A stretch of DNA of 64,000 nt from Coriaria nepalensis (taxonomy: Eukaryota > Streptophyta > Magnoliopsida > Cucurbitales > Coriariaceae): positions 20,615,501 through 20,679,500 of the forward strand of contig CP114481.1 in NCBI GenBank assembly GCA_027186245.1. The letters run 5' to 3'. The notes below the pieces were generated by a model, which saw nothing but the letters and a program-made list of their open reading frames with translations, searched no databases and was not told the DNA's origin. The position numbers and the translations under genes were made by a program. Positions 22,196 through 34,012 of this stretch are shown one piece after another. Position 1 is the first letter of the stretch, and every line of letters begins with the position of its first letter.

Positions 22196-23034
22196 TTCAT
22201 TTGAAAGCAATTAAAATGAATTCTATTTTCGCACTTCGAACCCTACTTTCGTACATAACTTGCTAATGATCATTTAAGGGCAAGTATGCGTTTGTTTTAT
22301 TTGAGATTCATGTCAATGAGTCTTTTGAAGTCACTAATGCATTTGAAAAAAATTCAAATGAATTCCATTTTTGCACTTCAAAAATTACTTTCGCGGATCA
22401 CTTGTTGATGATCTTTTTAAGACAAGTATGCGTTTGTTTTATCTTATATTCATTTCATTGAGTCTTTTCGAGACACTAAATCATTTGGAAGCCATTGGAG
22501 CGAATACTATTTTCGCATTTCAAACACGACTTTCGCGCATAGCTTGCATATGATTTTTTTAAGGCAAGTATGAATTTGTTTAATCTTAGAGTCATCATCT
22601 CAGTGACTCTTTGAAACTCAATAATTCATTTGAACACAATTAAAATGAATTCTATTTTCGCATTTCGAACCCGACTTTCGTACATAACTTGCTAATGATC
22701 ATTTAAGGGCAAGTATGCGTTTGTTTTATTTGAGATTCATATCAATGAGTATTTTCAAGTCACTAATTTATTTGAAAACAATTCAAATGAATTCTATTTT
22801 TACACTTCAAACAATACCTTCCCGCATAACTTGCTAATGATCTTTTTAAGACAAGTATGCATTTGGTTTATCTTAAATTTATTTCAATGAGTCTTTGGAA
22901 GCCATAGCAGCGAATACTATTTTCGCATTTCAAACACGACTTTCGCGCATAGCTTGCATATTATTTTTTGAATGCAAGTATGAATTTGTTTTATTTTAGT
23001 GTCATTATCTCAATGACTCTTTGAAAGTCACTAA
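22196..23034 (+). repeat. 839-bp two-monomer piece, copy 3
   Basis: Monomers 22196 (429 bp) and 22625 (410 bp). Small differences from the other copies are 'gattcatatcaatg' and 'aacaataccttcc'. It forms the right end of the alpha block. Confidence 0.82.
22625..23034 (+). repeat. 410-bp monomer (7 of 7)
   Basis: Same deletion; sub-variant of copies 3 and 5. It is the last deletion-bearing monomer in the window. None is found before 11156 or after this one. Confidence 0.9.
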
Positions 23035-25607
23035 TTCTTTTGAACACAATTAAAATGAATTCTATTTTCGCACTTCGAACCCTACTTTCGTACATAACTT
23101 GCTAATGATCATTTAAGGGCAAGTATGCGTTTGTTTTATTTGAGATTTATATCAATGAGTCTTTTGAAGTCACTAATGCATTTGAAAAAAATTCAAATGA
23201 ATTCTATTTTTGCACTTCAAACACTACTTTCGCGGATCACTTGTTGATGATCTTTTTAAGACAAGTATGCATTTGATTTATCTGATATTTATTTCAATGA
23301 GTCTTTTCAAGACACTAAATCTTTTGGAACCATTGGAGCGAATACTATTTTCGCATTTCAAACATGAGTTTCGCGCATAGCTTGCATATAATTTTTTGAA
23401 GGCAAGTACGAATTTGTTTTATTTTAGAGTCCTCATCTCAATGACTCTTTAAAAGTCATTAATTCATTTGAAAGCAATTAAAATGAATTCTATTTTCGCA
23501 CTTCGAACCCGACTTTCGTACATAACTTGCGAATGATCATTTAAGGGCAAGTATGCGTTTGCTTTATTTGAGATTCATGTCAATGAGTATTTTCAAGTCA
23601 CTAATTTATTTGAAAACAATTCCAATGAATTCTATTTTTACACTTCAAACACTACTTTCCCGCATAACTTGCTAATGATCTTTTTAAGACAAGTATGCAT
23701 TTGTTTTGTCTTATATTCATTTCAATGAGTCTTTTCAAGACACTAACTCTTTTTGAAGCCATTGGAGCGAATACTATTTTCGCATTTCAAACACGACCAT
23801 CGCTCATAGCTTGCATATGATTTTTTGAAGGCAAGTATGAATTTGTTTAATCTTAGAGTCATCATCTCAATGACTCTTTGAAAGTCAGTAATTCATTTGA
23901 ACACAATTAAAATGAATTCTATTTTCGCACTTCGAACCCGACTTTCGAACATAACTTGCTAATGATCATTTAAGGGCAAGTATGCGTTTATTTTATTTGA
24001 GATTCATGTCAATGAGTCTTTTCAGGCCACTAATGCATTTGAAAAAAATTCCAATGAATTCTATTTTTGCACTTCAAACATTACTTTCGCGGATCACTTG
24101 TTGATGATCTTTTTAAGAAATGTATGCATTTGATTTATCTTATATTTATTTCAATGAGTCTTTTCAAGACACTAAATCAATTGGAAGCCATTGGAGCGAA
24201 TACTATTTTCGCATTTCATACATGACCATCGCGCATAGCTTGCATATGATTTTTTGAAGGCAAGTATGAATTCGTTTAATCTTAGGGCCATCATCTCAGT
24301 GACTCTTTGAAAGTCACTAATTCATTTGAACACAATTAAAATGAATTCTATTTCCGCACTTCGAACCCGATTTTCGTACATAACTTGCTAATTATCATTT
24401 AAGGGCAAGTATGCGTTTGTTTTATTTGAGATTCATGTCAATGAGTCCTTTCAAGTCAGTAATGCATTTGAAAAAAATTCAAATGAATTCTATTTTTGCA
24501 CTTCAAACACTACTTTCGCGGATCACTTGTTGATGATCTTTTTAAGACAAGTATGCATTTCTTTTATCTTATATTCATTTCAATGAGTCTTTTCAAGACA
24601 CTAAATCTTTTGGAAGCCATTGGAGGGAATACTATTTTCGCATTTCAGACACGAGTTTCGCGCATAGCTTGCATATGATTTTTTGAAGGCAAGTACGAAT
24701 TTGTTTTATTTTAGAGTCCTCATCTCAATGACTCTTGAAAAGTCATTAATTCATTTGAAAGCAATTAAAATGAATTCTATTTTCGCACTTCGAACCCGAC
24801 TTTCGTACATAACTTGCGAATGATCATTTAAGGGCAAGTATGCGTTTGCTTTATTTGAGATTCATGTCAATGAGTATTTTCAAGTCACTAATTTATTTGA
24901 AAACAATTCAAATGAATTCTATTTTTACACTTCAAACACTACTTTCCCGCATAACTTGCTAATGATCATTTTAAGACAAGTATGCATTTGTTTTATCTTA
25001 TATTCATTTCAATGAGTCTTTTCAAGACACTAAATCTTTTTGAAGCCATTGGAGCGAATACTATTTTCGCATTTCAAACACGACCATCGCGCATAGCTTG
25101 CATATGATTTTTTGAAGGCAAGTATGAATTTGTTTAATCTTAGAGTCATCATCTCAACGACTCTTTGAAAGTCACTAATTCATTTGAACACAATTAAAAT
25201 GAATTCTATTTTCGCACTTCGAACCCGACTTTCGTACATAACTTGCTAATGATCATTTAAGGGCAAGTATGCGTTTGTTTTATTTGAGATTCATGTCAAT
25301 GAGTCTTTTCAAGCCACTAATGCATTTGAAAAAAATTCAAATGAATTCTATTTTTGCACTTCAAACACTACTTTAGCGGATCAGTTGTTGATGATCTTTT
25401 TAAGAAATGTATGCATTTGATTTATCTTATATTTATTTCAATGAGTCTTTTCAAGACACTAAATGATTTGGAAGCCATTGGAGCGTATACTATTTTCGCA
25501 TTTCAAACACGACTTTCGCGCATAGCTTGCATAAGATTTTTTGAAGGCAAGTACGAATTTGTTTTATTTTAGAGTTATCATCTCAATGACTCTTTGAAAG
25601 TCATTAA
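23035..25607 (+). repeat. Beta-type satellite block 2, paralogue of 4293-8152
   Basis: Monomers starting at 23035 (428 bp), 23463, 23892, 24321, 24750 and 25179. They match 4293, 4721, 5150 and 5579 at an offset of 18,742 bp, then 7295 and 7724 at 17,455 bp, because the 1,287-bp duplication is absent here. Shared rare marks are the 1-bp loss 'ggaaccattgg', 'cttgcgaatgatc' and 'catacatgacc'. Copies have diverged by scattered single bases. Confidence 0.82.
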
Positions 25608-26719
25608 TTCATTTGAAAGCAATTAAAATGAATTCTATTTTCGCACTTCGAACCCGACTTTCGTACATAACTGTCTAATGATCATTTAAGGGCAAGTATG
25701 CATTTTTTTTATTTGAGATTCATGTCAATGAGTCTTTTCAAGTCACTAATTTATTTGAAAACAATTCAAATGAATTCTATTTTTACACTTCAAACACTAC
25801 TTTCCCGCATAACTTGCTAATGATCTTTTTAAGACAACTATGCATTTGTTTTATCTTATATTCATTTCAATGAGTCTTTTCAAGACACAAAATCGTTTAG
25901 AAGCCATTGGAGCGAATACTATTTTCGCATTTCAAACACGACTTTCGTGCATAGCTTGCCTATGATTTTTTGAAGGCAAGTATGAATTTGTTTAATCTTA
26001 GAGTCATCATCTCAGTGACTCTTTGAAACTCACTAATTCATTTGAACGCAATTAAAATGAATTCTATTTTCGCACTTCGAACCCGACTTTCGTACATAAC
26101 TTGCTAATGATCATTTAAAGGCAAGTATGCGTTTGCTTTATTTGAGATTCATGTCAATGAGTATTTTCAAGTCACTAATTTATTTGAAAACAATTCAAAT
26201 GAATTCTATTTTTACACTTCAAACACTACTTTCCCGCATAACTTGCTAATGATCTTTTTAAGACAAGTATGCATTTGTTTTATCTTATATTCATTTCAAT
26301 GAGTCTTTTCAAGACACTAATTCTTTTTGAAGCCATTGGAGCGAATACTATTTTCGCATTTCAAACACGACCATCGCGCATAGCTTGCATATGATTTTTT
26401 GAAGGCAAGTATGAATTTGTTTAATCTTAGAGTCATCATCTCAACGACTCTTTGAAAGTCACTAATTCATTTGAACACAATTAAAATGAATTCTATTTTC
26501 GCACTTCGAACCCGACTTTCGTACATAACTTGCTAATGATCATTTAAGGGCAAGTATGCGTTTGTTTTATTTGAGATTCATGTCAATGAGTCTTTTGAAG
26601 TCACTAATGCATTTGAAAAAAATTCAAATGAATTCTATTTTTGCACTTCAAACACTACTTTCGCGGATCACTTGTTGATGATCTTTTTAAGAAATGTATG
26701 CATTTGATTTATCTTATAT

Positions 26720-29700
26720 TTATTTCAATGAGTCTTTTCAAGACACTAAATCATTTGGAAGCCATTGGAGCGAATACTATTTTCGCATTTCATACATGAC
26801 CATCGCGCATAGCTTGCATATGATTTTTTGAAGGCAAGCATGAATTCGTTTAATCTTAGGGCCATCATCTCAGTGACCCTTTGAAAGTCACTAATTCATT
26901 TGAACACAATTAAAATGAATTCTATTTTCGCACTTCGAACCCGATTTTCGTACATAACTTGCTAATTATCATTTAAGGGCAAGTATGCGTTTGTTTTATT
27001 TGAGATTCATGTCAATGAGTCCTTTCAAGTCACTAATGCATTTGAAAAAAATTCAAATGAATTCTATTTTTGCACTTCAAACACTACTTTCGCGGATCAC
27101 TTGTTGATGATCTTTTTAAGACAAGTATGCATTTCTTTTATATTATATTCATTTCAATGAGTCTTTTCAAGACACTAAATCTTTTGGAAGCCATTGGAGC
27201 GAATACTATTTTCGCATTTCAAACACGACTTTCGCGCATAGCTTGCATAAGATTTTTTGAAGGCAAGTACGAATTTGTTTTATTTTAGAGTTATCATCTC
27301 AATGACTCTTTGAAAGTCATTAATTCATTTGAAAGCAATTAAAATGACTTCTATTTTCGCACTTCGAACCCAACTTTCGTACATAACTGTCTAATGATCA
27401 TTTAAGGGCAAGTATGCCTTTTTTTTATTTGAGATTCATGTCAATGAGTCTTTTCAAGTCACTAATTTATTTGAAAACAATTCAAATGAATTCTATTTTT
27501 ACAGTTCAAACACTACTTTCCCGCATAACTTGCTAATGATCTTTTTATGACAAGCATGCATTTCTTTTATCTTATATTCATTTCAATGACTCTTTTCAAG
27601 ACACTAAATCGTTTAGAAGCCATTGGAGCGAATACTATTTTCGCATTTCAAATGCGAGCATCGCGCATAGCTTGCATATGATTTTTTGAAGGCAAGTATG
27701 AATTTGTTTAATCTTAGAGTCATCATCTCAGTGACTCTTTGAAACTCACTAATTCATTTGAACGCAATTAAAATGAATTCTATTTTCGCACTTCGAACCC
27801 GACTTTCGTACATAACTTGCTAATGATCATTTAAGGGCAAGTATGCGTTTGTTTTATTTGAGATTCATGTCAATGAGTCCTTTCAAGTCACTAATGCATT
27901 TGAAAAAAATTCCAATGAATTCTATTTTTGCACTTCAAACACTACTTTCGCGGGTCACTTGTTGATGATCTTTTTAAGAAATGTTTGCATTTGATTTATC
28001 TTATATTTATTTCAATGAGTCTTTTCAAGACCCTAAATCTTTTTGAAGCCATTGGAGCGAATACTATTTTCGCATTTCAAACACGACTTTCGCGCATGGC
28101 TTGCATATTATTTTTTGAATGCAAGTATGAATTTGTTTTATTTTAGTTTCATTATCTCAATGACTTTTTGAAAGTCATTAATTCGTTTGAAAGCAATTAA
28201 AATGAAATCTATTTTCGCACTTCGAACCCGACTTTCGTACATAACTTGCTAATGATCATTTAAGGGCAAGTATGCATTTGTTTTATTTGAGATTCATGTC
28301 AATGAGTCTTTTCAAGTCACTAATGCATTTGAAAAAAATTCAAATGAATTCTATTTTTGCACTTCAAAAACTACTTTCGCGGATCACTTGTTGATGATCT
28401 TTTTAAGACAAGTATGCATTTGTTTTATCTTATATTCATTTCAATGAGTCTTTTCAAGATACTAAATCATTTGCAAGCCATTGGAGCGAATACTATTTTC
28501 GCATTTCAAACACGACTTTCGCGCATAGCTTGCATATGATTTTTTGAAGGCAAGTACGAATTCGTTTAATCTTAGAGTCATCATCTCAGTGACTCTTTGA
28601 AAGTCACTAATTCATTTGAACGCAATTAAAATGAATTATATTTTCGCACTTCGAACCCGATTTTCGTACATAACTTGCTAATGATCATTTAAGGGCAAGT
28701 ATGCGTTTGTTTTATTTGAGATTCATGTCAATGAGTCCTTTCAAGTCACTAATGCATTTGAAAAAAATTCAAATGAATTCTATTTTTGCACTTCAAACAC
28801 TACTTTCGCGGATCACTTGTTGATGATCTTTTTGAGACAAGTATGCATTTCTTTTATCTTATATTCATTTCAATGAGTCTTTTCAAGACACTAAATCTTT
28901 TGGAAGCCGTCGGAACAAATACTATTTTCGCATTTCAAACACGACTTTCGCGCATAGCTTGCATATGATTTTTTGAAGGCAAGTACGAATTTGTTTTATT
29001 TTAGAGTCCTCATCTCAATGACTCTTTAAAAGTCATTAATTCATTTGAAAGCAATTAAAATGAATTCTATTTTCGCACTTCGAACCCGACTTTCGTACAT
29101 AACTTGCTAATGATCATTTAAGGGCAAGTATGCGTTTGTTTTATTTGAGATTCATGTCAATGAGTCTTTTCAAGTCACTAATTTATTTGAAAACAATTCA
29201 AATGAATTCTATTTTTACACTTCAGACACTACTTTCCCGCATAACTTGCTAATGATCTTTTTAAGACAAGTATGCATTTCTTTTATCTTATATTTATTTC
29301 AATGAGTCTTTTCAAGACACTAAATCTTTTGGAAGCCGTTGGAACAAATACTATTTTCGCATTTCAAACACGACTTTCGCGCATAGCTTGCATATGAGTT
29401 TTTGAAGGCAAGTATGAATTTGTTTAATCTTAGAGTCATCATCTCAGTGACTCTTCGAAAGTCACTATTTCATTTGAAAGCAATTGAAATGAATTCTATT
29501 TTTGCACTTCGAACCCGACATTCGTACATAACTTGCTAATGATCATTTAAGGGCAAGTATGCCTTTGTTTTATTTGAGATTCATGTCAATGAGTCTTTTG
29601 AAGTCACTAATGCATTTGAAAAAAATTCAAATGAATTCTATTTTTGCACTTCAAACACTACTTTCGCGGATCACTTGTTGATGATCTTTTTAAGAAATGT

Positions 29701-32700
29701 ATGCATTTGATTTATCTTATATTTATTTCAATGAGTCTTTTCAAGACACTAAATCATTTGGAAGCCATTGGAGCGAATACTATTTTCGCATTACATACAT
29801 GACCATCGCGCATAGCTTGCATATGATTTTTTGAAGGCAAGCATGAATTCGTTTAATCTTAGGGCCATCATCTCAGTGACCCTTTGAAAGTCACTAATTC
29901 ATTTGAACACAATTAAAATGAATTCTATTTTCGCACTTCGAACCCGATTTTCGTACATAACTTGCTAATTATCATTTAAGGGCAAGTATGCGTTTGTTTT
30001 ATTTGAGATTCATGTCAATGAGTCCTTTCAAGTCACTAATGCATTTGAAAAAAATTCAAATGAATTCTATTTTTGCACTTCAAACACTACTTTCGCGGAT
30101 CACTTGTTGATGATCTTTTTAAGACAAGTATGCATTTCTTTTATATTATATTCATTTCAATGAGTCTTTTCAAGACACTAAATCTTTTGGAAGCCATTGG
30201 AGCGAATACTATTTTCGCATTTCAAACACGACTTTCGCGCATAGCTTGCATAAGATTTTTTGAAGGCAAGTACGAATTTGTTTTATTTTAGAGTTATCAT
30301 CTCAATGACTCTTTGAAAGTCATTAATTCATTTGAAAGCAATTAAAATGACTTCTATTTTCGCACTTCGAACCCAACTTTCGTACATAACTGTCTAATGA
30401 TCATTTAAGGGCAAGTATGCCTTTTTTTTATTTGAGATTCATGTCAATGAGTCTTTTCAAGTCACTAATTTATTTGAAAACAATTCAAATGAATTCTATT
30501 TTTACACTTCAAACACTACTTTCCCGCATAACTTGCTAATGATCTTTTTAAGACAACTATGCATTTGTTTTATCTTATATTCATTTCAATGAGTCTTTTC
30601 AAGACACAAAATCGTTTAGAAGCCATTGGAGCGAATACTATTTTCGCATTTCAAACACGACTTTCGTGCATAGCTTGCCTATGATTTTTTGAAGGCAAGT
30701 ATGAATTTGTTTAATCTTAGAGTCATCATCTCAGTGACTCTTTGAAACTCACTAATTCATTTGAACGCAATTAAAATGAATTCTATTTTCGCACTTCGAA
30801 CCCGACTTTCGTACATAACTTGCTAATGATCATTTAAAGGCAAGTATGCGTTTGCTTTATTTGAGATTCATGTCAATGAGTATTTTCAAGTCACTAATTT
30901 ATTTGAAAACAATTCAAATGAATTCTATTTTTACACTTCAAACACTACTTTCCCGCATAACTTGCTAATGATCTTTTTAAGACAAGTATGCATTTGTTTT
31001 ATCTTATATTCATTTCAATGAGTCTTTTCAAGACACTAATTCTTTTTGAAGCCATTGGAGCGAATACTATTTTCGCATTTCAAACACGACCATCGCGCAT
31101 AGCTTGCATATGATTTTTTGAAGGCAAGTATGAATTTGTTTAATCTTAGAGTCATCATCTCAACGACTCTTTGAAAGTCACTAATTCATTTGAACACAAT
31201 TAAAATGAATTCTATTTTCGCACTTCGAACCCGACTTTCGTACATAACTTGCTAATGATCATTTAAGGGCAAGTATGCGTTTGTTTTATTTGAGATTCAT
31301 GTCAATGAGTCTTTTGAAGTCACTAATGCATTTGAAAAAAATTCAAATGAATTCTATTTTTGCACTTCAAACACTACTTTCGCGGATCACTTGTTGATGA
31401 TCTTTTTAAGAAATGTATGCATTTGATTTATCTTATATTTATTTCAATGAGTCTTTTCAAGACACTAAATCATTTGGAAGCCATTGGAGCGAATACTATT
31501 TTCGCATTTCATACATGACCATCGCGCATAGCTTGCATATGATTTTTTGAAGGCAAGCATGAATTCGTTTAATCTTAGGGCCATCATCTCAGTGACCCTT
31601 TGAAAGTCACTAATTCATTTGAACACAATTAAAATGAATTCTATTTTCGCACTCCGAACCCGATTTTCGTACATAACTTGCTAATTATCATTTAAGGGCA
31701 AGTATGCGTTTGTTTTATTTGAGATTCATGTAAATGAGTCCTTTCAAGTCACTAATGCATTTGAAAAAAATTCAAATGAATTCTATTTTTGCACTTCAAA
31801 CACTACTTTCGCGGATCACTTGTTGATGATCTTTTTAAGACAAGTATGCATTTCTTTTATATTATATTCATTTCAATGAGTCTTTTCAAGACACTAAATC
31901 TTTTGGAAGCCATTGGAGCGAATACTATTTTCGCATTTCAAACACGACTTTCGCGCATAGCTTGCATAAGATTTTTTGAAGGCAAGTACGAATTTGTTTT
32001 ATTTTAGAGTTATCATCTCAATGACTCTTTGAAAGTCATTAATTCATTTGAAAGCAATTAAAATGACTTCTATTTTCGCACTTCGAACCCAACTTTCGTA
32101 CATAACTGTCTAATGATCATTTAAGGGCAAGTATGCCTTTTTTTTATTTGAGATTCATGTCAATGAGTCTTTTCAAGTCACTAATTTATTTGAAAACAAT
32201 TCAAATGAATTCTATTTTTACACTTCAAACACTACTTTCCCGCATAACTTGCTAATGATCTTTTTAAGACAACTATGCATTTGTTTTATCTTATATTCAT
32301 TTCAATGAGTCTTTTCAAGACACAAAATCGTTTAGAAGCCATTGGAGCGAATACTATTTTCGCATTTCAAACACGACTTTCGTGCATAGCTTGCCTATGA
32401 TTTTTTGAAGGCAAGTATGAATTTGTTTAATCTTAGAGTCATCATCTCAGTGACTCTTTGAAACTCACTAATTCATTTGAACGCAATTAAGATGAATTCT
32501 ATTTTCGCACTTCGAACCCGACTTTCGTACATAACTTGCTAATGATCATTTAAAGGCAAGTATGCGTTTGCTTTATTTGAGATTCATGTCAATGTGTATT
32601 TTCAAGTCACTAATTTATTTGAAAACAATTCAAATGAATTCTATTTTTACACTTCAAACACTACTTTCCCGCATAACTTGCTAATGATCTTTTTAAGACA

Positions 32701-32750
32701 AGTATGCATTTGTTTTATCTTATATTCATTTCAATGAGTCTTTTCAAGAC
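26720..32750 (+). repeat. Large duplicated block of about 6.0 kb, copy 1
   Basis: Matches about 34013-40043 at a constant offset of 7,293 bp (17 monomers), including rare shared variants such as 'acttctattttcgc' with 'cccaactttcg', 'gccgtcggaacaaat' and 'caattaagatgaattc'. Left of it (about 26700 versus 33990) and right of it (about 32757 versus 40050) the pairs stop matching at diagnostic bases. Ends are approximate. Confidence 0.8.
27541..28560 (+). repeat. Alpha-like island in the beta block, copy 1
   Basis: Here the beta monomers take on alpha marks: 'tttttatgacaagcatgc' with 'gactcttttc' in B, a 'gcgagcatcgcg' C centre, a C with 'catggcttgcatattatt', the 'aaatgaaatc' A variant at 28182 and 'cttcaaaaactac' in its B. 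Beta marks resume after about 28560. The junction at about 27541 has the same local sequence as the junction at 17314-17327. Confidence 0.7.
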
Positions 32751-34012
32751 ACTAAATCTTTTTGAAGCCATTGGAGCGAATACTATTTTCGCATTTCAAA
32801 CACGACCATCGCGCATAGCTTGCATATGATTTTTTGAAGGCAAGTATGAATTTGTTTAATCTTAGAGTCATCATCTCAACGACTCTTTGAAAGTCACTAA
32901 TTCATTTGAACACAATTAAAATGAATTCTATTTTCGCACTTCGAACCCGACTTTCGTACATAACTTGCTAATGATCATTTAAGGGCAAGTATGCGTTTGT
33001 TTTATTTGAGATTCATGTCAATGAGTCTTTTCAAGCCACTAATGCATTTGAAAAAAATTCAAATGAATTCTATTTTTGCACTTCAAACACTACTTTAGCG
33101 GATCAGTTGTTGATGATCTTTTTAAGAAATGTATGCATTTGATTTATCTTATATTTATTTCAATGAGTCTTTTCAAGACACTAAATGATTTAGAAGCCAT
33201 TGGAGCGAATACTATTTTCGCATTTCAAACACGACTTTCGTGCATAGCTTGCCTATGATTTTTTGAAGGCAAGTATGAATTTGTTTAATCTTAGAGTCAT
33301 CATCTCAGTGACTCTTTGAAACTCACTAATTCATTTGAACGCAATTAAAATGAATTCTATTTTCGCACTTCGAACCCGACTTTCGTACATAACTTGCTAA
33401 TGATCATTTAAAGGCAAGTATGCGTTTGCTTTATTTGAGATTCATGTCAATGAGTATTTTCAAGTCACTAATTTATTTGAAAACAATTCAAATGAATTCT
33501 ATTTTTACACTTCAAACACTACTTTCCCGCATAACTTGCTAATGATCTTTTTAAGACAAGTATGCATTTGTTTTATCTTATATTCATTTCAATGAGTCTT
33601 TTCAAGACACTAATTCTTTTTGAAGCCATTGGAGCGAATACTATTTTCGCATTTCAAACACGACCATCGCGCATAGCTTGCATATGATTTTTTGAAGGCA
33701 AGTATGAATTTGTTTAATCTTAGAGTCATCATCTCAACGACTCTTTGAAAGTCACTAATTCATTTGAACACAATTAAAATGAATTCTATTTTCGCACTTC
33801 GAACCCGACTTTCGTACATAACTTGCTAATGATCATTTAAGGGCAAGTATGCGTTTGTTTTATTTGAGATTCATGTCAATGAGTCCTTTCAAGTCACTAA
33901 TGCATTTGAAAAAAATTCCAATGAATTCTATTTTTGCACTTCAAACACTACTTTCGCGGGTCACTTGTTGATGATCTTTTTAAGAAATGTTTGCATTTGA
34001 TTTATCTTATAT

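Larger units (their letters stand above)
8582..23034 (+). repeat. Alpha-type satellite block 2, with 2,555-bp higher-order repeat
   Basis: From 9011 the block is built from a six-monomer unit of 2,555 bp (five of 429 bp and one of 410 bp). Units lie at 9011-11565, 11566-14120, 14960-18801 (enlarged by 1,287 bp) and 19641-22195. Three 839-bp two-monomer pieces lie at 14121-14959, 18802-19640 and 22196-23034. Copies differ by only a few bases. The adjoining monomer 8582-9010 is of the same type as 1717-2147. No gene is seen. Confidence 0.88.
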
